DNA of 64,000 bases from CAXXOK01 sp964640955 (GCA_964640955.1 CAZXJI010000005.1:1-64000); one strand, 5' to 3'. Positions 33,410 through 42,920 are shown, numbered from the stretch's first letter. A program made the numbers and translations. Notes: generated by a model not told the origin, from the sequence alone.

Positions 33410-34207
33410 TTACTCCTTCTTCAGCCAGTCCATGCCCGCGGGCATCGCCTGATTCCAGAAAGCAAAATCGTGCACGCCGGGACGCACCCACCATTCGTGC
33501 GGATAGCCGATATCATCGAGGTAATGGTGATAGGCCAGGTTCGGCTCGTAGAGAAAATCCTCCGAGCCGCAGGCCAGGAACAGCCGCGGGAACCGGCCCG
33601 CCGACAGCCGCTTTTTCGCCAGCGATTTGGGGTCCTTATCGCTGCCCAGGAGTTTGGCGGGATCGCCGAAGGTGTGGCGGTAATAGCCGTAGGGGGCCAT
33701 CATGTTGCCGCCGCTCTCCGGGGTCATGGCGGCGACCTCCTCGGTGATGAGGGCGGAGGAAAGCGCGATGATCGCCCCGAACGTGTCCGCGTAGTACAGG
33801 CCGTTTCGTATGGCGCCGAAGCCGCCCATGGACAGCCCGCCGATCGCCGTGTCCTCCCGGCGGTGCGAGAGGGCGAACATCTTGCGGGTGACCTCCACCA
33901 GTTCCTCGCCGACGTAAGCGCCGTACTTTTCGCCCGTATCGTCGTTATCCAGGTAGAAGCGGTTGGCGCCGCCGGGCATGACCACCGCCCAGCCGCGCTG
34001 CACGGCCCAGCCCTCGATGCCGGAACGGTAGAGCCAGTCCACCTGATTGCCGCTGTAGCCGTGCAACAGGTAGATCGTCGACCAGGGGCCGCCGTCGTAA
34101 GGGCGGGGCGTCATGCCTTCCGGCGGGGGGTCCACCGGCAGGATCGCCGTGAAGGTCTGCATGCCCACCCGGGCTTTGGAGTAAAAATCGCAGGTCAGGA
34201 TTGCCAT
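33410..34207 (-). CDS. Alpha/beta-hydrolase esterase (esterase D / feruloyl esterase-like)
   Basis: A 265-residue cytoplasmic esterase. The nucleophile is Ser126 in GGLSMGGFGAIRNG, an aspartate lies in CGSEDFLY and a histidine in HDFAFWNQ near the C-terminus. An oxyanion-type segment YLLHGYSGNQ occurs near residue 50. Such proteins are commonly annotated as tributyrin or acetyl esterases and as xylan-associated esterases. It is the last gene of the importer/Nif3-like operon, 58 nt after the Nif3-like gene. Removal of acyl groups from imported oligosaccharides is the most likely job, but the acyl group is unknown. Confidence 0.82.
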   Translation of the reverse strand: MAILTCDFYSKARVGMQTFTAILPVDPPPEGMTPRPYDGGPWSTIYLLHGYSGNQVDWLYRSGIEGWAVQRGWAVVMPGGANRFYLDNDDTGEKYGAYVGEELVEVTRKMFALSHRREDTAIGGLSMGGFGAIRNGLYYADTFGAIIALSSALITEEVAAMTPESGGNMMAPYGYYRHTFGDPAKLLGSDKDPKSLAKKRLSAGRFPRLFLACGSEDFLYEPNLAYHHYLDDIGYPHEWWVRPGVHDFAFWNQAMPAGMDWLKKE

Positions 34208-34265
34208 TCATATCCCTCCGTTTTCATTTTCATTCCCGATATTTCATTTTCGGCGCGGCCGGCGC

Positions 34266-35108
34266 TCACAGGTACGTGAAGGGCTCGCGCGCGTCCACGA
34301 ACGTCACGGGGATGTTCCCCGTGACGCTTTTGAGCCACGGGCCCAGGTGCTTCATGCCCGGCTCCTCGCTGCGCTCGTGCCCCAGAATCAGGATGGCCTT
34401 GCACAGCCCCAGCTGCCAGGCGTCGCGCACGTAGGCGGGCAGCGTCCATTCCGTCACCTCGCCGCAGAGGATCACGTCCAGGTTGCGCAGGCGCATCAAC
34501 TCCATGGGCATGTGCTCCGAGCCCAGTCCTAGGCTGCCGCCGCCGGGCAGAAGCGCCACGCGGCGCACCTTCATGGCCGGGTCGCCGATGACGCGCACCT
34601 TCTTCATGTCGAAGCGTTCCCGGAAGAAATCCGCAAGCCCCTGAAGCGTCGTCTCGGGCAGCTCGTAGCAGCCGTCGAAGTGCTTGCCCTTGTGGAAGAA
34701 GGGAATCGTTTCCGACGGCGGCAGGCGGTAGTCCGCCCAGCCCACGTCCTCGTCGAAGCCGCGGTAGATGCCGTCCTCCGGGCCGAAATGCATATGGTCG
34801 TGGAAGCGCCAGATGGCGACGCCCGTTTCCTCGATCAGCGCCTTTTTGCGCAGATAGACCTCGTCGCCCTCCAGCCACCCGGTGTCGTCCCGGCCGGTGA
34901 ACCACGTGGGTTCGTGTGTGATGATCAGGTTGGCCCCGATCTCCGCCGCTTTGCGGATTACCTCAACCGTCGCCATGAAGGTGACGGCGATGTGGGTGAC
35001 CTCGGTATCGAAGCTCCCGGCCATCAGATGGTCGCAGGTTTTTTCCGGCGGCAGCGGGCCCACCTGTGTCTTTTGAATGATGCCGTCCACGATCTCCCTG
35101 ACCGTCAT
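34266..35108 (-). CDS. Nif3-like (DUF34) dinuclear-metal protein
   Basis: A 280-residue protein of the Nif3/YqfO-type metal-binding family, whose molecular function is not settled. The start at 35108 follows GGAGGCG. The family motif that usually reads THHP is ITHEPTWF here, with Glu66 in place of the second histidine. WRFHDHMHFG (about 100-109) offers further histidines, and ERS near the C-terminus completes the usual metal-site pattern. It lies 68 nt after the second permease, within a sugar importer operon. That context suggests a sugar-related rather than housekeeping role. Confidence 0.75.
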   Translation of the reverse strand: MTVREIVDGIIQKTQVGPLPPEKTCDHLMAGSFDTEVTHIAVTFMATVEVIRKAAEIGANLIITHEPTWFTGRDDTGWLEGDEVYLRKKALIEETGVAIWRFHDHMHFGPEDGIYRGFDEDVGWADYRLPPSETIPFFHKGKHFDGCYELPETTLQGLADFFRERFDMKKVRVIGDPAMKVRRVALLPGGGSLGLGSEHMPMELMRLRNLDVILCGEVTEWTLPAYVRDAWQLGLCKAILILGHERSEEPGMKHLGPWLKSVTGNIPVTFVDAREPFTYL

Positions 35109-35176
35109 GATTGAAAACGCCTCCTTTATACCATTACAAACCGTAACGCCTCGATCCCGTGGCGATGATTCCCCTG

Positions 35177-36073
35177 TTACCCTTTTACGGCGCCCAGCAC
35201 GACGCCCTTGATGAAGTATTTCTGTACGAAGGGGAAGATGACCAGAATCGGCAATATGCCGATGACCGCCATCGCCATGCGTACCGAGGAGCCCGGCAGG
35301 TCGATGTTCTGGGTGCCCAGCAGCGAGGCGTTGGTGCTGATTTTCAGGAACTGGATGTTGTTCATGATGCGGATGAGCAGGTTCTGCAGCCCGTAGAGCT
35401 TGGAATCGGTGACGTAGTACAGGCAGTTGACCCAGTCGTTCCAGTAGATGATGCCCGTGAACAGGCTGATGGTGGCCACCGTGGGGATGGCCAGCGGCAG
35501 CATGATCTTCACGAAGATCGTGAACTCGGTGGCCCCGTCGATCTGCGCCGATTCGATCATCTCGTGGGGGATGCCGTGCACGTAGTAGTTGCGCACCAGC
35601 AGGACGTTGAACGCCGTCACGAGGTAGTTGGGCACGATCAGCGCCCAGAGGGTGTTTTTGATGTTGAAGATGCGCGTCCACATGATGTAGGAGGACACCA
35701 CGCCGCCGTTGAAGAGCATGGTGAAGAATACGAAGAACGCCAGCGCGTTGCGGTAGCGGAAGTCGCGGCGGGACATGGGGTAGGCGAGCGTGGTGGTGAG
35801 CACTACGCTGCCCAGCGTCCCCAGCGCCGTCACCAGGATGGTGATGCCGTAGGCACGGAAGATCATCGCGCTCTGTTTAACCATATAGTAATACGAATCC
35901 AGGCTCAGCCTGGCTGGGAAATAGGTGTAGCCGGAGGAGACCAGCACGCTTTCGTCCGTCACCGACGCCACGGCGATCAGGAGGATGGGCAGCAGCGCCA
36001 GCGCCGCCAGCACCGCGAGCATCACGGTGGCGAAGCGCCGGAAGCGGATCACGTCGTTGCGGGGGTGTTGCAT
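35177..36073 (-). CDS. Sugar ABC transporter permease, LplC/YtcP type
   Basis: Second membrane subunit of the third sugar importer, 298 residues. The ATPase-contact loop reads MIESAQIDGATEFTIFVKIMLP, and the C-terminus KYFIKGVVLGAVKG is the conserved end of this subgroup. It starts 18 nt after the upstream permease behind AAAGGAG. Confidence 0.92.
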   Translation of the reverse strand: MQHPRNDVIRFRRFATVMLAVLAALALLPILLIAVASVTDESVLVSSGYTYFPARLSLDSYYYMVKQSAMIFRAYGITILVTALGTLGSVVLTTTLAYPMSRRDFRYRNALAFFVFFTMLFNGGVVSSYIMWTRIFNIKNTLWALIVPNYLVTAFNVLLVRNYYVHGIPHEMIESAQIDGATEFTIFVKIMLPLAIPTVATISLFTGIIYWNDWVNCLYYVTDSKLYGLQNLLIRIMNNIQFLKISTNASLLGTQNIDLPGSSVRMAMAVIGILPILVIFPFVQKYFIKGVVLGAVKG

Positions 36074-36091
36074 CGCAATATCCGCTCCTTT

Positions 36092-37018
36092 CTAAAACAG
36101 CGCGTTTTCGGCATCCAGCCTGCGCACGAGCGCGTTGGCGCCCAGTACGAGGAGGAAGCCGATCACGGACTGGTACAGCGCGGCGGCCGCGGACATGCCC
36201 ACGTCGTTTAGCTCCATCAGGCCGCGGTACACGTAGGTGTCGATGGTCTGCGTAACGTCGAACAGCCGTCCGGAATTCTGAGGCACCTGGTAAAACAGCC
36301 CGAAGTCCGAAAAGAAGATGCGCCCTACGGCCATCAGCACCATGATGGTCACGGTGGGCCGAAGCAGCGGCACGGTGATGCGCATGATCTGCTGCCACTT
36401 GCTGGCACCGTCCAGCTGCGCGGCCTCGTACACGCCCTGGTCGATACCGGCGATGCTGGCGATGTAGACGACCGAGAAGTACCCCGTGTATTTCCACAGG
36501 TAAACCAGCATCAGCACGAACGGCCACGGCCCCGGCGTGGAATACCAGCTGACGGGGCTGAGCCCCAGCCAGCCGTAGACCGTGTTGTTCACAAAGCCGG
36601 TGTCGGCGTTGAGATACGCGTAGACGATAAAGCCGATGACCACCCAGGAAAACAGGTTGGGCAGCATCAGCGAGGCCTGGAACAGCTTGACACGGCGGTG
36701 CTGGCCCAGCTCGTAGATCAGGACGGCGACGAAAATGGCCGCCACCGTACCCACGACGATGAAAGCGGCGTTGTAAAGCAGAGTGTTGCGGGTCATAATC
36801 CACGCGTCCCGCGTTTTGAACAAAAAGCGGAAGTTGTCAAAACCGCACCAGTCGCTGCCGAAAATGCCCTTGAAGTAATTGAAGTCCTTGAAGGCCAGAA
36901 AAACGCCGAACATCGGCAGATAGTTGTTGATGAGCAGGTACAGGATGCCCGGCGCGGCGATCAGCAACAGCGGGCCGGTTTTGGCGAGGCGCTTTTTTGG
37001 ACGCTTTCCCATGCGCAT
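36092..37018 (-). CDS. Sugar ABC transporter permease, LplB/YteP type
   Basis: First membrane subunit of the importer, 308 residues. A basic N-terminus (MRMGKRPKKRLAKTG) precedes helix 1. The segment AFKDFNYFKGIFGSDWCGFD is characteristic of LplB-like proteins and the contact loop is VYEAAQLDGASKWQQIMRITVP. The gene lies 83 nt after the binding-protein stop, across a strong hairpin. As at two other clusters, no ATPase gene is nearby. Confidence 0.92.
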   Translation of the reverse strand: MRMGKRPKKRLAKTGPLLLIAAPGILYLLINNYLPMFGVFLAFKDFNYFKGIFGSDWCGFDNFRFLFKTRDAWIMTRNTLLYNAAFIVVGTVAAIFVAVLIYELGQHRRVKLFQASLMLPNLFSWVVIGFIVYAYLNADTGFVNNTVYGWLGLSPVSWYSTPGPWPFVLMLVYLWKYTGYFSVVYIASIAGIDQGVYEAAQLDGASKWQQIMRITVPLLRPTVTIMVLMAVGRIFFSDFGLFYQVPQNSGRLFDVTQTIDTYVYRGLMELNDVGMSAAAALYQSVIGFLLVLGANALVRRLDAENALF

Positions 37019-37051
37019 TCCTCAAATCTTTCCAAAATGGTGACAAACCGT

Positions 37052-37079
37052 GGCGCGGGGCGGATGACCGCCCCGCGCC
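37052..37079 (-). other. 12-bp intercistronic hairpin between binding-protein and permease genes
   Basis: GGCGCGGGGCGG (37052-37063) and CCGCCCCGCGCC (37068-37079) form a perfect stem with a 4-nt loop. No T-tract follows on the transcribed strand. Confidence 0.65.
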
Positions 37080-37101
37080 GGATCGGGGACAGGAGGTTGT
37101 T

Positions 37102-38607
37102 TTATGGGTTGGCGGCGACCCACGCGTCCAGCTGAGCCTGCTTGGCGGCGATGATGTCGCTTAAGCCGGCTTCGGAAAGCCGCTCCAGGAACACGGGAAT
37201 CTCGGTGGCCGGATCCACGCTGCCGCAGATGAGGCCGGCCAGATACTGGTCGATCACGTTGGTGACGGCGGTGTACTCGGTCTTTACGCTGCTGCTGTCA
37301 AACGTGAAGCCCATCGCGACCGAGGTTTTGGCGCTCTGGTTCTGCTCCAGCTCCCACGTCAGCGACGCCGGATCGGTGCCCGCCATGGGATACATGATGA
37401 AGAAGTTGCCCAGCGTCCCGCAGGAGAGCTGCGCCGTGTAAGGCACGGTGGCCGCTTCCTGACCCTCGGGGTAGCTGACGGTGCCGTCGTCGTTTTTGAC
37501 GTAGTCGCGGCCTTCCAGGCCGTAGATGATCAGGTTGCACACGTCGGTGTCGGTAAAGGTGAGGTTTAAGAACTTAAGCGCCGCTTCGGGCACGGAGGAG
37601 GTGGAGGCCACGCACCAGGTGAGCGCGTTGATGGACGTGGTATCCAGGAAGGCGCTGCCCACGATCTTGGCGCCCAGGTCGTAGCCGCCGCACTGGGCTT
37701 CCAGGCTTGCGGCGGTATCCGCCTCGGGATAGCTGTAGGAAGCGAGGTAGCAGAAGTAGTTGCCGGAGGACATCAGCTCCGCCGCGGTGCTGGAGGTGGT
37801 GGCCGCGTCCTTCATCACCAGCCCGTTCGTGTACCAGGTGCGGGCAAGGTTGCAAAGGTCCCGGAAGGCGTCGGAGGCGTAGAAGTCCACCACCGTCAGC
37901 TCGTCGTTCATCAGAACGCCCTTGGGGGAGTAGTAGTTGTCCGTCAGGTAGTCCACATCCGGCACGGTCAGCCCGAGGCCGATGTTGCCGGTGTTGACGG
38001 CCGCCATGGGGGTCATGTCCGGATAGGCGTCCTTGACGGCCTGCAGCACCGCCGTGATATCCGAAACGCTGTTGACCGCGGACATATCCAGGCCCAGCGC
38101 ATCGGCGATATCCTGCCGGTAGACGAGCATCGGGGTGAGCGCGATGGGCTTGAGCGTCGGAATGCCGTACAGGCGTCCCGCCTGACTGCAGGCCGCGAGC
38201 CAGTTGTCGCCGATCAGCGTTTCGGTCTCGGGGGCGCAGGAGGACATGATATCCGTGATGTCCTGCGCCATGCCGGTGCTGATGGCGGTGTTCAGGTCGC
38301 CCAGCGTCTGGAACACGTCGATTTTTTCGCCGCCCTGCAGCGCGAGGCTGACGGTGGAGGAGTAGTCCCAGATGGCGATGGGCATCAGTTCCACTTCCAC
38401 GCCGATCTTGTCGCGCGTGATGGCGTTGATGGCGTCTTCCACGGTCGCGAGGGTTTCGTCGGAAGGGATGTTGTTGAAGGTGGCGTAGGCGTACACGACC
38501 TTGTCGTATGTCGTGTCCGCCAGGGAGAAGCCGACCGTGCCCAGCGTCAGCCCGACAATCAGCAGGGCCGCCAGCGCGATCCGGGTGAGTTTACGTGTTG
38601 TTTTCAT
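37102..38607 (-). CDS. Extracellular sugar-binding protein with DUF3502-type C-terminus
   Basis: Solute receptor of the importer, 501 residues. The signal peptide (to about residue 30) ends SLA-D without a lipobox. Family 1 features include LQGGEKIDVFQTLGD near 90 and AGRLYGIPTLKPI near 145. The last 70 residues, with GFTFDSSSVKTEYTAVTNVI and AAKQAQLDAW, match the C-terminal domain seen in LplA/YtcQ-like receptors that partner LplB/LplC permeases. It follows the response regulator gene by 106 nt. A TATACT -10 is visible there (minus strand, near 38634) without a recognisable -35, which would fit activation by that regulator. Confidence 0.9.
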   Translation of the reverse strand: MKTTRKLTRIALAALLIVGLTLGTVGFSLADTTYDKVVYAYATFNNIPSDETLATVEDAINAITRDKIGVEVELMPIAIWDYSSTVSLALQGGEKIDVFQTLGDLNTAISTGMAQDITDIMSSCAPETETLIGDNWLAACSQAGRLYGIPTLKPIALTPMLVYRQDIADALGLDMSAVNSVSDITAVLQAVKDAYPDMTPMAAVNTGNIGLGLTVPDVDYLTDNYYSPKGVLMNDELTVVDFYASDAFRDLCNLARTWYTNGLVMKDAATTSSTAAELMSSGNYFCYLASYSYPEADTAASLEAQCGGYDLGAKIVGSAFLDTTSINALTWCVASTSSVPEAALKFLNLTFTDTDVCNLIIYGLEGRDYVKNDDGTVSYPEGQEAATVPYTAQLSCGTLGNFFIMYPMAGTDPASLTWELEQNQSAKTSVAMGFTFDSSSVKTEYTAVTNVIDQYLAGLICGSVDPATEIPVFLERLSEAGLSDIIAAKQAQLDAWVAANP

Positions 38608-38713
38608 GGAAACAACCTCCTTTTCTAGGCTCAGTATACCGCGCAGACAAAGGGGGTTCTATCAATTTCAGGCGTTCTTTTTTCGATTTTGGGAGGTATT
38701 TGACCAGATCAGG

Positions 38714-40315
38714 CTAATCGTCCTGCCGCCGGTCGCCCAGCCCGTCCCGGCGGTATTCCTGCGGGGTAACGCCGACCGCTTTTTTGAAAACGGTGGTGAA
38801 GTAGGAAAAGTTGTCCATGCCCACGGCCCCGGCCACGTCGCCTACGCGCACCTCGGGGTTGAGCAGCAGGCGCTTGGCCGCCTCCACCCGCTGCTCGCGG
38901 ATGGCGTCCTTGAGGGACTGGGCGGTTTTCTTTTTGTAGAGCTTGGCCAGGTACTCCGGCGACAGGTGGAACTCGGCGGCCAGCTCGTGGCGGCCGATGT
39001 CCTCGTGGTAATGCTCACGGATGTAGGCGTGTATGCGCTCCACCAGCGTGCCGGCCTTGCGCAGTTCGTCCTCGTAGTCGAAGGTGCGCTCCAGCAGGTA
39101 GCTGGCCCAGCGGATCATATCCACGGAGGAGCGGCAGGCCGCTTCGGAAAGGCGTACGCTGTCCTCGTCGGCGAACAGCAGGGTCGCCTGTACGCCCGCC
39201 TCCGAAAGGTGGGCGTACACCGCCTGCAAAAGCTCCTGCTTAATCAGGTACAGGGTACGCTCGCTGAGCGTTCTGGCGGCCGCGCGCCCGGCCAGCGCCT
39301 GCTTGACCCGGTTGAGCAGCTGGCGCTTGTCGTGCGCAACGAGCAGCGCCGCAAGCCCGTCCATCTGCAATACCTGCGTCTCCGTGCCGGCCGCGACCGC
39401 TTCCCCGGCGGTGAACGCCTGCCCGTAAAAGGCCACGTTGCGCTCGATCAGCCTTTGCAGCGCGGCGGGCTGGTCGGCCAGGGCCTCGATGGGCACGGCG
39501 TCCCCCACGCAGCAGGTGGCCCGGACGCCCGCCGCCTCCCGGCAGGCGGCGATCACTTCCGCGCACCGGCCGCGCAGATCGCCGTCGGACGCGTCCGGCA
39601 CGGCCGTCCACAGCCACAGGCCGCCCGCGTCGAAGCGCAACACCGCGCGGCCGCCGGCCCCGCCGCAGAGCATGCGGCCGTGCGTATCCTCCAGAATGTA
39701 AAACAGCAGTTCCTGCCCCAGCTCCTGCATGGGCGCTTCAAACTCCGCCACGCGCGTGGCGATCAGCCGGTAGCGCGCGTCGGCGTCCGCCGCAAGGCCC
39801 CGGGCCTCGATCTCCCGGCGGATCTGCTCGCGGTTGCGCAGGGTGACGCCGCTGAGCAGCGTCAGCCAGAAGCTGCGTTCTTCCTGCCGGGGGTTTTCCG
39901 AGCGCCAGGCGCCGTAGCGCCCGGCTTCCTGCAGGCGTTTCCTTTCGCGGATCTTTGCAACCGTCTTTTGCAGGGAAAGGGCCATGAGCCGCGCGTTGAA
40001 AGGCTTGAGCAGGTATTCGGCGGCGTCCAGCTTGATGGCGCTCTTGGCATAGTCGAACCGCTCGTGGCAGGTTAAAAACAGAAACTCCACCTCCACGCCC
40101 TGCGCGCGCGCCCAGGAAAGCAGGTCCAGCCCCGAACCCTGCGGCATCTCGATATCGCTGATCACGATGTCCGTATCCCGGTGCTTGAGCACGCGGCGCG
40201 CCTGCGCGGCGTTGTAGGCCGCGTCCACCGCGTCCACGCCGACGCTTTGCCAGTCGATGGCGCCGCGGATGGCCTCGACGGTCGCCGCGTCGTCGTCCAC
40301 GATCAAAAGTCGCAT
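38714..40315 (-). CDS. Two-component response regulator with AraC-type output (YesN-like)
   Basis: A 533-residue regulator. The N-terminal receiver domain starts MRLLIVDDDAATVEAI, and the phospho-acceptor is predicted as Asp54 in IVISDIEMP. A long middle region of about 280 residues precedes the C-terminal AraC HTH pair (about 425-525), with IGRHELAAEFHLSPEYLAKL and GMDNFSYFTTVFKKAVGVTP. It begins 46 nt after the sensor kinase gene and precedes the importer whose genes it probably activates, as is usual for YesN/YesM systems in Bacillota. Confidence 0.92.
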   Translation of the reverse strand: MRLLIVDDDAATVEAIRGAIDWQSVGVDAVDAAYNAAQARRVLKHRDTDIVISDIEMPQGSGLDLLSWARAQGVEVEFLFLTCHERFDYAKSAIKLDAAEYLLKPFNARLMALSLQKTVAKIRERKRLQEAGRYGAWRSENPRQEERSFWLTLLSGVTLRNREQIRREIEARGLAADADARYRLIATRVAEFEAPMQELGQELLFYILEDTHGRMLCGGAGGRAVLRFDAGGLWLWTAVPDASDGDLRGRCAEVIAACREAAGVRATCCVGDAVPIEALADQPAALQRLIERNVAFYGQAFTAGEAVAAGTETQVLQMDGLAALLVAHDKRQLLNRVKQALAGRAAARTLSERTLYLIKQELLQAVYAHLSEAGVQATLLFADEDSVRLSEAACRSSVDMIRWASYLLERTFDYEDELRKAGTLVERIHAYIREHYHEDIGRHELAAEFHLSPEYLAKLYKKKTAQSLKDAIREQRVEAAKRLLLNPEVRVGDVAGAVGMDNFSYFTTVFKKAVGVTPQEYRRDGLGDRRQDD

Positions 40316-40361
40316 AGGCGCACCCCCTCCCCGATGTTTTAGAGCGGAACGGCGAAGACCG

Positions 40362-42074
40362 CTAGAGGTTGAACGGCTGCTCCCGGTATTCGTGCACCGG
40401 CCGCTCGGGCACGCGCAGGAGGTTTTCGCAGCCGTGGGGCTCCACGTTGCGCAGGGCGATCAGATCGTCGCGGTCGTACATCAGCGCCATCATGCGCTTG
40501 ACGCTCCACAGCCCCACGCGCTCCCCGTCGTTGAGCGGGCGGGGGGCGTCGCCGTTCATGTAGCTGAGCACGTCCTCGGGGTAGCCCTTGCCGTCGTCCT
40601 CGATGCGGATGAGCAGCATTTCCTCGCCCTTGAACGTTTCGCGGGAAACGTGGATGATCAGCGTCAGCACGTCGTCCATGGAGACGGCGTACTTGTATTC
40701 GTTCTCCACAAACGTCTGCACCAGCATCTGCGGAATGGGCCAGCCCTCCAGCTCCGCGGGCAGGTCGACGAAGTGGAACAGGCAGCCCGGATACTTGCAC
40801 TCCTGCATGGCGAAGTAGTTTTCGATGTGGCGCATCTCCTCCACCACCGGCACGGTGTGCAGGCCGGACTTGAACATGTAGCGGATGTTCTTGGAAAGCG
40901 CGTCCACGTAGGTTTTAATCTCGTCGTTGCGGCCCTGGCTGCTCAGGCTGGCCAGGGTGGTGATGGCGTTCAGGAAAAAGTGGGGGCGCAACTGCAGGCG
41001 GACGCTGCGCAGCTCCATGTCGCGAAGTTCGATGCGCTTTTCGTAGGACTGTATGCGCAGATGCACGATGACGTCCATCAGGCGGTTAAAGGTGTCCCGG
41101 AGCTGGGTGAACTCGCGGGTGCCGTACTCGCCTCCGATGCGCAGCGCCATGTTGCCCGCGTCGATGCGGCGCATGTCCTCGGTGATGCGGTTTAGGGGGC
41201 GCACCACCTCGCGGCGCACGTAGCGCACGATCAGCGCGCCGGACAGGAGCGTGGCGACGATCACCGCAAGCGCCACGGCCATAAGGATGCGCGTCTGGCT
41301 CCAAACGATCACGTTGCGCAGGCGCAGATGCAGCGACACCTGTCCGTCCGCCACGGCGTACACCGCCGTGTGCGTGCCCCAGTCCGGTTGACCGGCCAGT
41401 TCCTGACCGATCTGGCCGTCGCTGAGCGCGTCGCCCGCGTACGCGGCGATCACCCCGTCCGCGCCGGTCAACGCGAGGGTCTGCTCCCGGTCGCCGCCGC
41501 CCGGAACGTTGGCAAGAAACACGTCCGCCGCGGTAAAAACCCCCGCCGCGCGGCCGTTGTACACATACAGCTTGCAAAGGTACACGCGGTCGTTGAGGGT
41601 GACGAAGCGCCATGTTTTGGGCACGTCGCTTTGCCCTGCGACCTCTATTGTGTATTGCCGCAACGCCGTGCGGTCCCAGTAGTTGACGGAGGAAGCCTGC
41701 GCGTCCACGCACAGGTCGTACGCCGTATCCGCCACCACAAAGCAGCCGATGCCGCCGTCGTTCAGGATGGCGTCGCCGATGTAGTTGTGGATGTCCTGAA
41801 GCGCGTAGAAACGGTTGGTTTCGCTCGCGCTCTTGAGCAGTTGCAGCTCGTCGTAGTTTTGCAAAAGCATGTTCTGCAGCGCCGCGTCGGTCTGGGCAAG
41901 ACGGCTTTTGAGCGTCCCGCCGTACACTTGCAGGATGCTTTCCGCCTCTTTCTGCAGCTCGTCGCTGAGCACCGCGTAGGAGGAGTAGGCGTAGGTGGCC
42001 AGCACGCAGCCCAGCAGCACGATGAGCACCGCGAGATAGGTGATGATCTTTTTGACGAGGGAATCCTTACGCAC
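40362..42074 (-). CDS. Sensor histidine kinase, YesM type
   Basis: Membrane sensor of the two-component pair. A GTG start at 42074 is chosen because GGAGG precedes it and the protein then begins with the short basic stretch before helix 1. The resulting 570 residues have helices at about 10-32 and 264-284 around a 230-residue external sensor domain, and a HAMP domain (286-338). The His_kinase motif has predicted phospho-acceptor His365 in LQLRPHFFLNAI, and a HATPase domain ends the protein. The external domain probably detects a sugar or its binding protein. It is divergent from the Fur-family gene. Confidence 0.9.
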   Translation of the reverse strand: MRKDSLVKKIITYLAVLIVLLGCVLATYAYSSYAVLSDELQKEAESILQVYGGTLKSRLAQTDAALQNMLLQNYDELQLLKSASETNRFYALQDIHNYIGDAILNDGGIGCFVVADTAYDLCVDAQASSVNYWDRTALRQYTIEVAGQSDVPKTWRFVTLNDRVYLCKLYVYNGRAAGVFTAADVFLANVPGGGDREQTLALTGADGVIAAYAGDALSDGQIGQELAGQPDWGTHTAVYAVADGQVSLHLRLRNVIVWSQTRILMAVALAVIVATLLSGALIVRYVRREVVRPLNRITEDMRRIDAGNMALRIGGEYGTREFTQLRDTFNRLMDVIVHLRIQSYEKRIELRDMELRSVRLQLRPHFFLNAITTLASLSSQGRNDEIKTYVDALSKNIRYMFKSGLHTVPVVEEMRHIENYFAMQECKYPGCLFHFVDLPAELEGWPIPQMLVQTFVENEYKYAVSMDDVLTLIIHVSRETFKGEEMLLIRIEDDGKGYPEDVLSYMNGDAPRPLNDGERVGLWSVKRMMALMYDRDDLIALRNVEPHGCENLLRVPERPVHEYREQPFNL

Positions 42075-42282
42075 GGCGAAAGCGCCTCCTTCCGGCAGGG
42101 CCGCGGGACGCGCGACAAGAGAGCCGTGCGTGCGCCGCGCGGTAGGTGGAAAAGAACGGATGTTTCGCGTGTCAATCGTATCACATTCCCGCGGCGGTTG
42201 CAATGCGGTCTGTATGCGGGGGCCGCTCCGCGCGCCGGAGAAAAACGGGGGAATGCGGCCCGCGCGCGCGGATGCGCGGCGT

Positions 42283-42311
42283 TTGCCATTTTTCCCGGAA
42301 TGTGCTATTCT
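42283..42311 (+). promoter_or_regulatory. Predicted sigma-A promoter of the Fur-family gene
   Basis: TTGCCA (42283-42288) and TATTCT (42306-42311) are 17 nt apart, and the start codon lies about 60 nt downstream. In the rest of the 298-nt gap back to the kinase start I see only a weak minus-strand candidate (TTGACA at 42175-42170 with a poor -10). Confidence 0.6.
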
Positions 42312-42372
42312 TGCGGTGAAAAGACGAACGCTTGCACACGATGAGCGATGCCGGGTGAAATGGGGAGCCGAT

Positions 42373-42828
42373 ATGACGAACGAGCGCGATTACGGGGAAC
42401 GCCTCAAGGCGTGCGGACTGAAAAACACGCGCCAGCGCAAGGCGATACTGGATATGATGACCGCCCGCGCCCGCCCGCTGACGGTGGAAGAGGTTTTTCT
42501 GCAATTGAAGGCCCAAAAGACGGACATCAGCATGTCCACGGTGTACCGGGCGCTGGAAACGCTGAGCCGAAAGGGCGTGCTGCAGCGCGTGACCCTCTCC
42601 GGCAACGACAGGATGGCCTACGTTCTGGACCGAAACGCCCACCGCCATTACCTGGTCTGCTCCGGCTGCAACAAGGTCCTGCCGATTCCCCAGTGCCCGC
42701 TGGGCGCGTACGAAAAGGCGCTGGCGGACGAGACGGGTTTCGAGATACAGGGCCACCGGCTGGACATCTACGGCCTGTGCCCCGACTGCCGCCGGGAGCG
42801 TGACCGGCGCGCGGAGCAGGCGAACTGA
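42373..42828 (+). CDS. zur: Fur-family metalloregulator, probably Zur
   Basis: A 151-residue metal-sensing repressor. The start at 42373 has GGGGAG 6 nt upstream. The winged-helix part contains TVYRALETLSRKGVLQRV. The dimerisation part has AHRHYLVCSGC (His90, His92, Cys96, Cys99) and a second zinc pair CPDC (Cys136, Cys139). The protein is convergent with znuABC, across a shared terminator, and a candidate operator lies at the znuA promoter. That context favours zinc sensing over iron or peroxide, but the sequence alone does not separate Zur, Fur and PerR. Confidence 0.75.
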   Translation: MTNERDYGERLKACGLKNTRQRKAILDMMTARARPLTVEEVFLQLKAQKTDISMSTVYRALETLSRKGVLQRVTLSGNDRMAYVLDRNAHRHYLVCSGCNKVLPIPQCPLGAYEKALADETGFEIQGHRLDIYGLCPDCRRERDRRAEQAN

Positions 42829-42835
42829 CCAACGA

Positions 42836-42883
42836 AAAGCCAAAAGGGAAGCCGCCCCAACGGACGGCTTCCCTTTTGGCTTT
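42836..42883. terminator. Bidirectional terminator between zur and znuB
   Basis: A 19-bp perfect stem (42836-42854 with 42865-42883) with a 10-nt loop lies between the convergent genes. T-runs that form the ends of the stem (TTT on plus, TTTTC on minus) give short U-tails in both directions. Confidence 0.8.
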
Positions 42884-42920
42884 CTGTATGCGGCACACGG
42901 GAAACGCGGAACACTACGCG

